This document shows, in pieces, positions 7,636 through 14,958 of a stretch of 15,200 nucleotides of DNA; the first letter of the stretch is position 1; each line of letters opens with the position of its first letter. This stretch comes from DATGIQ01 sp035295665 (GTDB lineage Bacteria > Planctomycetota > Planctomycetia > Gemmatales > Gemmataceae), in NCBI GenBank assembly GCA_035295665.1, contig DATGIQ010000332.1, forward strand, positions 1-15,200, read 5' to 3'. Position numbers and translations under genes: made by a program. Below the pieces are notes generated by a model. That model was not told the origin of the DNA. It did no database searches and worked only from the letters and a program-made list of their open reading frames with translations.

Positions 7636-8490
7636 GTGGAGCCGCTGCAAGGAATCCGACTGGTGAGCCTGGCCGTCAATCTACCGGGGCCGCTGGCCGT
7701 GGCCCACCTGCACGAGTTGGGCGCGGCCGTGGTGAAGATCGAGCCACCCGAAGGCGACCCGCTTTTTCAGGTTCAACCGAACTGGTATCGCACCCTCCAC
7801 GATGGCCTGGAGATCTTTCGCCTGGACCTCAAAACGGCCGCGGACCGCGCGCGGCTGGATGAAAAGCTCATGGCCACGGATCTCCTCGTCACCGCAAGCC
7901 GTCCGGGGGCGCTGCGCCGCTTGGGGCTGGCGTGGGCTGAACTGCATGCGTGCTTTCCACACCTCTGCCAGGTGGCTATCATCGGTTACGCGCCTCCCGA
8001 GGAGGAGCTTTCCGGTCATGATCTCACGTATCAAGCCCGCCTGGGTTTGCTGGAGCCACCCCGCTTGCCCCGCACCATGATTGCGGATCTGGCGGGTGCC
8101 GACTTGGCGGTGCGCGCGGCGCTCGCTCTGCTGCTGGCACGAGAACGGGGCCAGGGAGCGCAGTATGCCTCGGTCAGCCTAGCCAAGGCAGCGGAAGGCT
8201 TCGCGGAGCCGTTGCGGCGGGGGTTGACGGCTTCGAGTGGTATCTTGGGAGGCGCTCTGCCCAGCTATAATCTGTACCGGGCACGAGAGGGGTGGATCGC
8301 TCTGGCTGCGCTGGAGCCACATTTTTGGCGCCGCTTGACCGCGGAGCTGAGGCTTTCGAGTCCCGATCAGCACCAGCTCCAAGAAGTTTTTCTGAGCCGC
8401 ACGGCCCTGGAATGGGAGGCGTGGGGAGTCGAGCGGGACCTGCCGCTTGCGGCGGTACGCACCCTCCCGAGGATCGAGGAGACGCAATGA
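7636..8490 (+). CDS. Short CaiB/BaiF family protein resembling alpha-methylacyl-CoA racemase
   Basis: A class III CoA-transferase family member of 284 aa. Seen: residues 127-132 GHDLTY, then IADLAGA, and later a GGALPSYNLYRAREGW...LEPHFW stretch, line up with Mycobacterium tuberculosis alpha-methylacyl-CoA racemase. By this alignment His128, Asp151 and Glu227 match its active-site His126, Asp156 and Glu241, and the ASRPG Arg89 matches its Arg91. Racemisation of 2-methylacyl-CoA is therefore more likely than CoA transfer, although the family can do either. The usual length is about 360 aa; here the chain stops just after the position of the family's TPV segment, so the C-terminal tail that normally wraps back in the dimer is absent. 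Start GTG 7636 follows GAGAGGAAGG. Its stop overlaps the ATG of the acyl-CoA synthetase (ATGA), indicating translational coupling. Confidence 0.82.
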   Translation: MEPLQGIRLVSLAVNLPGPLAVAHLHELGAAVVKIEPPEGDPLFQVQPNWYRTLHDGLEIFRLDLKTAADRARLDEKLMATDLLVTASRPGALRRLGLAWAELHACFPHLCQVAIIGYAPPEEELSGHDLTYQARLGLLEPPRLPRTMIADLAGADLAVRAALALLLARERGQGAQYASVSLAKAAEGFAEPLRRGLTASSGILGGALPSYNLYRAREGWIALAALEPHFWRRLTAELRLSSPDQHQLQEVFLSRTALEWEAWGVERDLPLAAVRTLPRIEETQ

Positions 8491-10127
8491 TGCATGGCCT
8501 GATGATGAATTATCCCCTGACGGTGCCGGCAATTCTCAAACGCGCGGAAACGCTCTATGGATCCAAGGAAATCGTTACCGAGCAGCCCGACAAGAGCTGG
8601 CACCGGTACACCTATGGCGATCTGGCCCAGCGGGCCAAGAAATTGGCAATCGCGCTCCTCGGCCTGGGTGTTCAATCCGGCGATCGGGTCGCCACCTTGT
8701 GCTGGAATCGCCATCCGCACCTGGAAGCGTATTTTGGTGTCACGGCTGCCGGCGCAGTCGTGCATACGCTCAACCCACGCTTGCACCCCGATGACCTGAC
8801 CTACATCGTCAACGATGCCGAGGACAAGGTGTTGTTGGTGGATGACTGTTTGCTGCCGTTGCTGGAGCAGTTTCACCGCCGGGTTTCCTGTGCTCACGTC
8901 GTCGTCATTTCGTCTGCGGCACAAAAGCCGGCGGGCATGCTGGATTATGAGCAGCTTCTGGCGGAGGCGAAGGCAGAGGAGTTCCGCTATCCCGACCTCG
9001 ACGAACAGCAGGCTGTGGCGATGTGCTACACGTCGGGGACCACCGGCAAGCCCAAGGGAGTCCTCTATTCGCATCGAGCCCTTGCCTTGCAAGCGATGGC
9101 ATTGGGCATGGTTGATGCTTTGGGGATTTGCGAGGCCGACGTGGTCATTCCGGTCGTGCCGCTGTTTCATGCCAATGGCTGGAACTTGCCATTTGCCTGT
9201 GCCCTGGCCGGTTCCAAGCAAGTGTATTTGGGCCCGCATCTGGATCCGCCGGCTTTGCTCCGAACGCTGGAGCGCGAACGCGCCACCTTGGCCGCCGGGG
9301 TACCGACCATCTGGCTGGCAGTCCTGCAAGAGCTGGATAAGAATCCGCGGGCGTATGATCTCTCCCGTTTGCGGACGATCATGACCGGCGGCGCGGCCGC
9401 ACCGCGGGGGATGATCGAAGGCTATCAAGAACGGCACGGGCTCAAAGTGCTGCACATCTGGGGCATGACCGAGATGTCCCCGCTGGGCAGCACGGGTTAT
9501 TTGCCGTGTGCTCTGCGGGAGTCGCCGAGTTCCGACCAGTACGCTTGCCGGGCCAAGCAGGGCGTTCCCGCAGCGTTTATCGAGTTTCGGGCGCGGGGAC
9601 CGGCAGGGCTGGTTCCTTGGGATGGTAAATCGGTGGGCGAGTTAGAGGTTCGTGGCCCGTGGGTGGCCCGGGCCTATTACAACTGCCCGGAAGGGGCGGC
9701 TGCGTTTACAGACGACGGCTGGTTCCGTACCGGCGACATCGTCACCATTGATGCACGGGGATGTATCGAGATCCAGGACCGGGCCAAGGACGTGATCAAG
9801 TCCGGCGGCGAGTGGATCAGCTCCGTGGCCCTGGAAGGCGCACTCATGGGACATCCGGCTGTGGCCGAGGCCGCGGTTGTCGCGGTTGAACATGTCAAGT
9901 GGCAAGAGCGGCCCTTGGCGGTGGTTGTGCTCAAAGAGGGGAAAACGGCCAGCGCGGAGGAGTTGCTCGCGTTTCTGGCACCGCATTTTGCCCGATGGTG
10001 GCTGCCGGAAGCGATTGTGTTTGTGGACGAGATTCCGCGGACCTCGGCGGGCAAATTCCTCAAGCGGGCTCTGCGCGAACGATTCCGCAATTACCTCAAT
10101 CAAGAACTGCTTCAAAAACCCATCTGA
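8487..10127 (+). CDS. AMP-dependent fatty acyl-CoA synthetase (AlkK/medium-to-long-chain type)
   Basis: Activates a fatty acid to its CoA thioester with ATP through an acyl-adenylate. Seen in the 546-aa product: P-loop YTSGTTGKPKG (181-191), WGMTEM (325-330), GWFRTGD (411-417), hinge region DRAKDVIKSGGEWIS (431-445) and C-terminal catalytic lysine in SAGKFLKR (Lys523). The N-terminal pattern MMNYPLTVP...WNRHPHLEAYFG...HTLNPRL is characteristic of AlkK-like fatty-acid ligases rather than acetyl-CoA synthetase. Length is normal and all core motifs are intact. Start: ATG at 8487 overlaps the previous stop and lies 5 nt after GAGGAG; the next codon (8490) is also ATG with 8-nt spacing and could be the true start. 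The open frame reaches back to 8292 only as an overlap with the racemase-like gene. Chain-length preference cannot be told; its partner suggests branched acids. Confidence 0.93.
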   Translation: MMHGLMMNYPLTVPAILKRAETLYGSKEIVTEQPDKSWHRYTYGDLAQRAKKLAIALLGLGVQSGDRVATLCWNRHPHLEAYFGVTAAGAVVHTLNPRLHPDDLTYIVNDAEDKVLLVDDCLLPLLEQFHRRVSCAHVVVISSAAQKPAGMLDYEQLLAEAKAEEFRYPDLDEQQAVAMCYTSGTTGKPKGVLYSHRALALQAMALGMVDALGICEADVVIPVVPLFHANGWNLPFACALAGSKQVYLGPHLDPPALLRTLERERATLAAGVPTIWLAVLQELDKNPRAYDLSRLRTIMTGGAAAPRGMIEGYQERHGLKVLHIWGMTEMSPLGSTGYLPCALRESPSSDQYACRAKQGVPAAFIEFRARGPAGLVPWDGKSVGELEVRGPWVARAYYNCPEGAAAFTDDGWFRTGDIVTIDARGCIEIQDRAKDVIKSGGEWISSVALEGALMGHPAVAEAAVVAVEHVKWQERPLAVVVLKEGKTASAEELLAFLAPHFARWWLPEAIVFVDEIPRTSAGKFLKRALRERFRNYLNQELLQKPI

Positions 10128-10135
10128 TGCTTGGT

Positions 10136-10903
10136 TTACTTGGACGCCATACGCATCGCCCCGTCGAGGCGAATTACCGCTCCATTGAGCATCTCGTTTT
10201 CGATAATGTGGCGGACGAGGGCAGCAAATTCCGCAGGCCGTCCCAGCCGGGGCGGAAAGGGCACTTGTTGGCCGAGCGACTGCCGGGCCGATTCGGGGAG
10301 CCCGGCCAGGAGCGGCGTATCGAAGATTCCCGGTGCGATCGTCATCACGCGGATGCCGAATCGGGCCAGCTCGCGGGCGACCGGCAACGTCATCGCGACA
10401 ACGCCCCCCTTGGACGCCGAGTAAGCAGCCTGGCCAATCTGGCCTTCGAAGGCAGCTACCGATGCCGTGGTCACGATCACGCCACGCTCACCGCTGGCGG
10501 TTGACTCACCCCGAGCCAAGGCAGCGGCCACCAGGCGAATCACGTTGAATGTGCCAATCAGGTTAACCTGGATCACCCGCGTGAAGGCCGCCAGATTGTG
10601 CGTCCCGGATTTGCCGAGCACCTTTTCCGCGAGCCCTATTCCCGCACAGAGCACGGCACCGTGGAGGCCGCCAAAGGCAGCGAGCGTCGCCTGGATGGCG
10701 TTCTGCACGCTGGTTTCATCAGTGACGTCCGTTTGCAGAAAGCGGACACGCGCGCCCAATTCATCGGCCAGGCTTTCACCGGCCGAGCGGTTGAGGTCGG
10801 CGATCGCGACATGGGCACCGGCATGGGCCAGCATGCGCACACAAGCAGCGCCCAATCCCGAGCTGCCGCCGCTCACCAGGAAGGTATGATCTTGAGGCTG
10901 CAT
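10136..10903 (-). CDS. HSD17B10-like short-chain dehydrogenase (3-hydroxyacyl-CoA dehydrogenase type)
   Basis: An NAD-dependent SDR of 255 aa, probably oxidising 3-hydroxyacyl-CoA or 2-methyl-3-hydroxyacyl-CoA in beta-oxidation. Seen: cofactor motif SGGSSGLG (11-18), acidic Asp36 at the end of beta-2 (favours NAD over NADP), CAGIG (86-90), Asn114, Ser148, Tyr161 and Lys165 of the catalytic set. Long stretches such as GTFNVIRLVA, TASVAAFEGQIGQAAYSASK and RVMTIAPGIFDTPLL are almost the same as I recall for human mitochondrial HSD17B10, and the C-terminus LNGAVIRLDGA also fits. Length is the usual one. The start ATG (complement of 10901-10903) is preceded by AAGGA at 6-nt spacing. It converges with the acyl-CoA synthetase with only 8 bp between stops and is divergent from the GH2 gene. 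Confidence 0.93.
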   Translation of the reverse strand: MQPQDHTFLVSGGSSGLGAACVRMLAHAGAHVAIADLNRSAGESLADELGARVRFLQTDVTDETSVQNAIQATLAAFGGLHGAVLCAGIGLAEKVLGKSGTHNLAAFTRVIQVNLIGTFNVIRLVAAALARGESTASGERGVIVTTASVAAFEGQIGQAAYSASKGGVVAMTLPVARELARFGIRVMTIAPGIFDTPLLAGLPESARQSLGQQVPFPPRLGRPAEFAALVRHIIENEMLNGAVIRLDGAMRMASK

Positions 10904-10964
10904 AATGAATCCTTGGAAGGCGTTTCCTGATTCTCGCCATCGCCCTGCTCTCCCTCCGACGGGC

Positions 10965-10991
10965 TTGCTTTTGCCGCTGCTATCCTATAGT
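10965..10991 (+). promoter_or_regulatory. Candidate sigma70-type promoter for the GH2 gene
   Basis: TTGCTT (10965-10970) and TATAGT (10986-10991) resemble -35 and -10 boxes, but the 15-nt spacer is shorter than ideal. Transcription would start near 10998, leaving a 5' leader of about 78 nt before the ATG at 11076. The same 172-bp gap must also hold the promoter of the divergent dehydrogenase. Confidence 0.35.
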
Positions 10992-11075
10992 TCAAGACTG
11001 ATCCGATCCACATCTTTAGCAGTTGGCCGCTTGACGCCGAGCGGGGCTGCCGGGCAACGACGAGGGAGATCCATC

Positions 11076-13322
11076 ATGAGGCGAATGCGGTTGGCCATCG
11101 TGGTCGTGGTCCTTTTGGGAACCGTAATTCCTCTCCGCGCGGATTGGCAACCGGCGAAGGGGCCCTTGATGACCCGCTGGGCGAAGGAGGTTTCTCCAGC
11201 CCGGGTCCATCCCGAATACCCGCGGCCACAGATGGTGCGAAGCGATTGGCTCAATTTGAACGGATTGTGGCAACTGGCGTTCGCCAAGGAAGCAGATAGT
11301 GTTCCCGCCGGTAAGGAGCTGACGGAACGGATCCTGGTGCCGTTTCCCGTGGAATCGGCGCTGTCGGGGGTGATGAAGCGTGCGGACCGGCTCTGGTACC
11401 GCCGCACGTTTTCCGTGCCGAAAGCGTGGGCCGGTCGGCGCACATTGCTGCACTTTGGCGCCATTGATTGGGCAGCAACCGTCTGGGTCAACGGCAAGGA
11501 GCTTGGCAGCCATCGCGGCGGCTATGACCCCTTCAGCTTCGACATCAGTGAAGCTCTGAAACCCGAGGGGGAGCAGGAGCTTGTCGTCGGCGTTTGGGAC
11601 CCGACCGACGCCGGCACTCAGCCCCGCGGCAAGCAAGTCAACCGGCCGCAAGGCATCTATTACACGCCGACGACCGGCATCTGGCAGACGGTATGGCTCG
11701 AGCCGGTTGCCAAGGCGAGCATTGCTTCGCTCAAGATTGTGCCGGATGTGGATGCCGGGAAGGTGCACGTCGCCGTGCAGGGCCGCGGGACCGCGGCGGA
11801 GCACTCGATCCGAGTGGTGGCGCTCGATGGGGAACGGGCCGTCGGCACAATCGAAGGTCCCCTGGACCGCACCCTGGATCTTTCCATCGCCACGCCCAAG
11901 CTCTGGTCTCCCGATGCGCCGTTCCTCTACGATTTGCGTATCGAATTACGGCAGGGAGGTCAAAGCGTAGACACGGTGCAAAGCTACTTCGGCATGCGCA
12001 AGATTGCCATCGGGAAAGACGACCAGGGAGTCACCCGGATGCTTCTCAACGGCAAGTTCATTTTCCAGCTCGGCCCACTCGACCAAGGGTTTTGGCCCGA
12101 CGGCCTCTACACCGCTCCGACGGATGAAGCACTCAAATACGACATCGAGATCACCAAGAAGTTGGGTTTCAACCTGGCGCGGAAGCACGTCAAGGTCGAG
12201 CCGGATCGATGGTATTACTGGTGTGACAAGTTGGGCCTGTTGGTCTGGCAGGATATGCCCAGCGGTGACAAGGGGGTGGCTCCCGGCAAGGGCGAGATCA
12301 CGCGGACGCCGGAGTCGGCCAAGGAGTTCGAGATCGAGCTGGCGCGGATGCTCGATGGATTGCACAACCATCCGTGCATCATCATGTGGGTGGTTTTCAA
12401 CGAGGGTTGGGGCCAGTTCGATACGGCCCGCCTGACGCGCTGGACGAAGGAGCATGATCCGAGCCGGCTGGTCGATTGTGCGAGCGGCTGGAACGATCGG
12501 GGCGTCGGCGATGTGCATGATATTCACGTTTATCCTGGTCCCGGCGGGCCCGATCCCGAGCCGAACCGGGCGGCCGTGCTTGGTGAGTTTGGCGGGCTCG
12601 GCCTGGGTGTCGATGGCCATACCTGGACGAATAAAACCTGGGGCTACCGCGGCACCCAGAGCAGTGAAGACTTGACCCGCAAGTACGAGCAATTGCTCCG
12701 CGGAGTGTGGAAGCTCAAGAACGAAAAGGGCCTGAGTGCGGCCATCTATACACAGACAACCGACGTCGAGACGGAAGCGAATGGTTTGATGACCTACGAT
12801 CGAGCCGTCATCAAAATGGACCAGGAGCGCGTCGCAGCGGTGAACAAGGGGGATCTGTCGCGTGTTCCCGAAATCAAAGAGGTCGTTCCCACGTCGCAGC
12901 AGGCTGGACAGCTTTGGCGGTACACTTTCGAGAAGCCCGGCAGTGATTGGTTCAAGCCCGGCTTCGACGATGCGGCCTGGAAGGAAGGACGCGGCGGGTT
13001 CGGCACCAAGGGGACGCCGGGGGCGGTGGTCCGCACGGAATGGAAGACCGACGACATCTGGATCCGCCGACCGTTTACATTACCAGAGCCGTCGTTCAAG
13101 CACTTGAATCTTTTTGTGCATCACGATGAAGACGCCGAGATTTACATCAACGGTGTCCTGGCCGCCAGGGTCTCGGGTTACATTACGGACTATGAGGGGA
13201 TTCCAATGAATGCCGAGGCGCGGGCGGCATTGCACCCCGGCCAGAATCTCTTCGCGGTCCATTGCAAGCAAACCAAAGGCGGGCAGTACATTGATGTTGG
13301 GATCGTGGACGTCGGGAAATGA
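11076..13322 (+). CDS. Secreted glycoside hydrolase family 2 enzyme with an extra C-terminal jelly-roll-like domain
   Basis: A retaining exo-glycosidase of the GH2 clan (beta-galactosidase, beta-glucuronidase or beta-mannosidase type). Seen in the 748-aa product: a signal peptide (MRRMRLAIVVVVLLGTVIPLRA, likely cut near residue 22), then an N-terminal sugar-binding domain (~55-208, LWYRRTF...VWVNGKELGSHRGGYDPFSFDIS). Next come an immunoglobulin-like domain (~215-308) and a TIM barrel (~318-590) with acid/base Glu443 in FNEGW and nucleophile Glu504 in LGEFGG. Residues ~605-748 form a further beta domain with IYINGVLAARVSGY, similar to the N-terminal one. Start: the frame is open back to 10905, but ATG 11076 has GAGGGAGA 6 nt upstream and begins directly with the signal peptide; ATG 11085 is a weaker choice. 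Substrate is not decided by sequence. It ends 111 bp from a convergent small gene. Confidence 0.9.
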   Translation: MRRMRLAIVVVVLLGTVIPLRADWQPAKGPLMTRWAKEVSPARVHPEYPRPQMVRSDWLNLNGLWQLAFAKEADSVPAGKELTERILVPFPVESALSGVMKRADRLWYRRTFSVPKAWAGRRTLLHFGAIDWAATVWVNGKELGSHRGGYDPFSFDISEALKPEGEQELVVGVWDPTDAGTQPRGKQVNRPQGIYYTPTTGIWQTVWLEPVAKASIASLKIVPDVDAGKVHVAVQGRGTAAEHSIRVVALDGERAVGTIEGPLDRTLDLSIATPKLWSPDAPFLYDLRIELRQGGQSVDTVQSYFGMRKIAIGKDDQGVTRMLLNGKFIFQLGPLDQGFWPDGLYTAPTDEALKYDIEITKKLGFNLARKHVKVEPDRWYYWCDKLGLLVWQDMPSGDKGVAPGKGEITRTPESAKEFEIELARMLDGLHNHPCIIMWVVFNEGWGQFDTARLTRWTKEHDPSRLVDCASGWNDRGVGDVHDIHVYPGPGGPDPEPNRAAVLGEFGGLGLGVDGHTWTNKTWGYRGTQSSEDLTRKYEQLLRGVWKLKNEKGLSAAIYTQTTDVETEANGLMTYDRAVIKMDQERVAAVNKGDLSRVPEIKEVVPTSQQAGQLWRYTFEKPGSDWFKPGFDDAAWKEGRGGFGTKGTPGAVVRTEWKTDDIWIRRPFTLPEPSFKHLNLFVHHDEDAEIYINGVLAARVSGYITDYEGIPMNAEARAALHPGQNLFAVHCKQTKGGQYIDVGIVDVGK

Positions 13323-13343
13323 GCTGGCACCATTGTGTTGGCG

Positions 13344-13421
13344 ATTCGCTCGGACAGAACAGGCCAGGGGACGCGACCTTCCATGTTCCGCGCCCCCCCG
13401 GCCATCGCCTCTCGAGCGAAT
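13344..13421. terminator. Long imperfect palindrome between convergent genes
   Basis: ATTCGCTCG (13344-13352) pairs perfectly with CGAGCGAAT (13413-13421). Inside, GGCC (13362-13365), GGGG (13367-13370) and CGCG (13372-13375) pair with CGCG (13389-13392), C-tract 13393-13399 and GGCC (13400-13403), leaving a 13-nt loop. It fills the space between the GH2 stop (13322) and the stop of the minus-strand small gene (13434). It can fold from either strand, which fits a bidirectional terminator, although T-runs are lacking. Confidence 0.45.
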
Positions 13422-13433
13422 GCGTTGGCCATC

Positions 13434-13718
13434 CTAATCAGCGTACTTGCGGGCCTTTTCCAGATTGGCGATGGCGTCTTCGGTGTTCCGGATCGCCTTC
13501 GATCGGTAGCCGCCAAAGATGTGGTCGGCCTGTTCTAACTCACGCTTGGCGTCCCGGAGAAGGTTCAAAGCTTTATGGATGTGCGGGTGATGCGGGGCCG
13601 CGGCTTGTACGGGGGGGAGCCCAATCCCGGTTCCGCCCAACGTGAACATCGTCAAGCCGGCCAAGACGACACCACTCCCCAGAAGCACAGAGCGAGCAGA
13701 CCACTTTGGAACAATCAT
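13434..13718 (-). CDS. Small exported helical protein, function unknown
   Basis: A 94-aa product with a classical export signal: MIVPKWSARS followed by a hydrophobic core (VLLGSGVVLAGLTMFTLGG) and a likely cut after VQAAA. The mature ~52 residues (HPHIHKALNLLRDAKRELEQ ... DAIANLEKARKYAD) read as two amphipathic helices joined by a short GGYRSKA turn. Similar small exported proteins with a helix, a GGHR/GGYR turn and a second helix ending in an acidic/basic stretch occur in several bacterial groups, but I know no proven function. Start is uncertain: Met at 13718 has a weak GGGA ahead of it; Met at 13730 (98 aa) lacks a ribosome site; the frame runs open to 13856. It converges with the GH2 gene and is divergent from the CxxCH/cyclase-fold gene. 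Confidence 0.65.
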   Translation of the reverse strand: MIVPKWSARSVLLGSGVVLAGLTMFTLGGTGIGLPPVQAAAPHHPHIHKALNLLRDAKRELEQADHIFGGYRSKAIRNTEDAIANLEKARKYAD

Positions 13719-13912
13719 GACGCATCCCATGAGAAAGGGGGAAATTCCGCTCGGCTGCCGCGGTCGTTGGAAAACCGCGAAGCCTGCCCAATTGGGGGAG
13801 ACAGCAGTTCCGTCGTTTGATCGATTCGCTGTGAGGATACCTTGAATATGGAACACAATGCGGAGAAAGGCAAGCGACCGAGACGTGCCAGGAACGGGGC
13901 GATTTCACGAAA

Positions 13913-13940
13913 TTGAAAGAGCAAGACTCGATCTTACAAT
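13913..13940 (+). promoter_or_regulatory. Sigma70-type promoter predicting a leaderless mRNA
   Basis: TTGAAA (13913-13918) and TACAAT (13935-13940) are close to -35 and -10 consensus with 16-nt spacing. A start site 6-8 nt after the -10 box falls at 13946-13948, exactly on the ATG at 13947. No Shine-Dalgarno sequence precedes that ATG, and an in-frame TGA at 13914-13916 excludes a longer protein. Confidence 0.55.
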
Positions 13941-13946
13941 ATCACC

Positions 13947-14906
13947 ATGAATGCCTTTCTCCTGACGCCATTCGCAGCCGTCCTGGCCAGTCTGATGACC
14001 GATCCTGGCGGAGGGGATCGGGTGAAGGCCGAGGATCGGGCCTTGGCCTACCTGGCTCGAGAGGTGCCACACTGGAAACGGGAAAACAAGTGCTATTCGT
14101 GCCATAACAATGGCGATGCCGCCCGTGCACTGTATGCCGGAGTCCGTTTCTCCTATCCCGTGCCCCCCCAGTCGCTGGAAGACACCTCGCGCTGGCTAGA
14201 GCAGCCCGAGCAATGGGACCACAACGGCGGCGCGGGGCCGTTCAGTGACAAAAAGCTTGCCACCATTCAGTTTGCTGCGGCGCTGGTAGATGCCCTGGAC
14301 ACTGACCTCGTCAAGGACCGGCTGTCGCTCCGCCGGGCGGCCGACCGGATTGTCGAGCATCAGGAAAAGGATGGTTCCTGGCAAGTCGGGCTGCCGGGTA
14401 CCCTCGGTTCGCCCGCAACCTACGGGGCGTGTCTGGCCACGTTTCAAGCCCGCCGTGTGCTTCAGGCGGCCGGCGGCGCGAAGCATTTCCGGACAGCGAT
14501 CGCCCAGGCCGATCAGTGGCTGCGCAAAGTTGCCGTCAACAATGTCCTCGACGCCGCCGCAGTCCTGCTCGCCCTGGAAGGCTCCCCGGATTCGGCGGCG
14601 CACGCCCAACGGCAACACTGTTTGCGGCTGATCCGCAAAGGGGAATCAGAAAAAGGCGGCTGGGGGCCGTACGTGAATTCTGCTCCGGAGCCGTTTGACA
14701 CGGCCATTGTCTTGCTGGCGCTCGGCCGGCTGCACAGGGAAGAGGCGATCGAAGCGTTGATCCAGCGTGGGCGGGCTTATCTGGTGTCGGTGCAGCAACG
14801 CGACGGCAGCTGGCAGGAGACAACCCGGCCACCCGGTGCGGAAAGCTATGCTCAACGATTATCAACGACCGGCTGGGCAACATTGGCCTTGCTCCAAACG
14901 CGCTGA
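13947..14906 (+). CDS. CxxCH-containing protein with squalene-cyclase/prenyltransferase-type repeats
   Basis: A 319-aa protein whose biochemical role is unknown. Seen: a hydrophobic N-terminus (LLTPFAAVLASLM) that could act as an export signal though it lacks the usual positive charge. This is followed by CYSCHNN (Cys49, Cys52, His53), the heme c attachment pattern. The rest carries terpenoid-cyclase/prenyltransferase alpha-toroid repeats: HQEKDGSWQV (138-147), GESEKGGWGP (232-241) and QQRDGSWQET (283-292). It is half the length of real squalene-hopene cyclases and the DxDD catalytic motif is not seen, so cyclase activity is unlikely. Planctomycetes are known to have families pairing CxxCH with this fold. 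A heme-bearing exported binding protein is the best inference; the CxxCH could instead bind metal or be structural. The start is fixed by an upstream in-frame stop. Transcription may be leaderless. Confidence 0.8.
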   Translation: MNAFLLTPFAAVLASLMTDPGGGDRVKAEDRALAYLAREVPHWKRENKCYSCHNNGDAARALYAGVRFSYPVPPQSLEDTSRWLEQPEQWDHNGGAGPFSDKKLATIQFAAALVDALDTDLVKDRLSLRRAADRIVEHQEKDGSWQVGLPGTLGSPATYGACLATFQARRVLQAAGGAKHFRTAIAQADQWLRKVAVNNVLDAAAVLLALEGSPDSAAHAQRQHCLRLIRKGESEKGGWGPYVNSAPEPFDTAIVLLALGRLHREEAIEALIQRGRAYLVSVQQRDGSWQETTRPPGAESYAQRLSTTGWATLALLQTR

Positions 14907-14958
14907 TGGCGCCGCACTGCTCATTCACGGTCTGGTTGAAGATGTCCGTATTTGTTGA

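Noticed and set aside
8367..9455. 362-codon minus-strand open frame opposite the acyl-CoA synthetase
   Set aside because: The plus strand encodes an intact, motif-complete synthetase here; the antisense product resembles no family.
10116..10137. AAACC/GGTTT stem between the convergent synthetase and SDR genes
   Set aside because: Only five weak pairs around a 12-nt loop and overlapping the stop codon; likely chance.
10905..11075. Upstream extension of the GH2 gene
   Set aside because: A clear signal peptide begins at the ATG at 11076 with a good ribosome site; the extension would put 57 residues in front of it.
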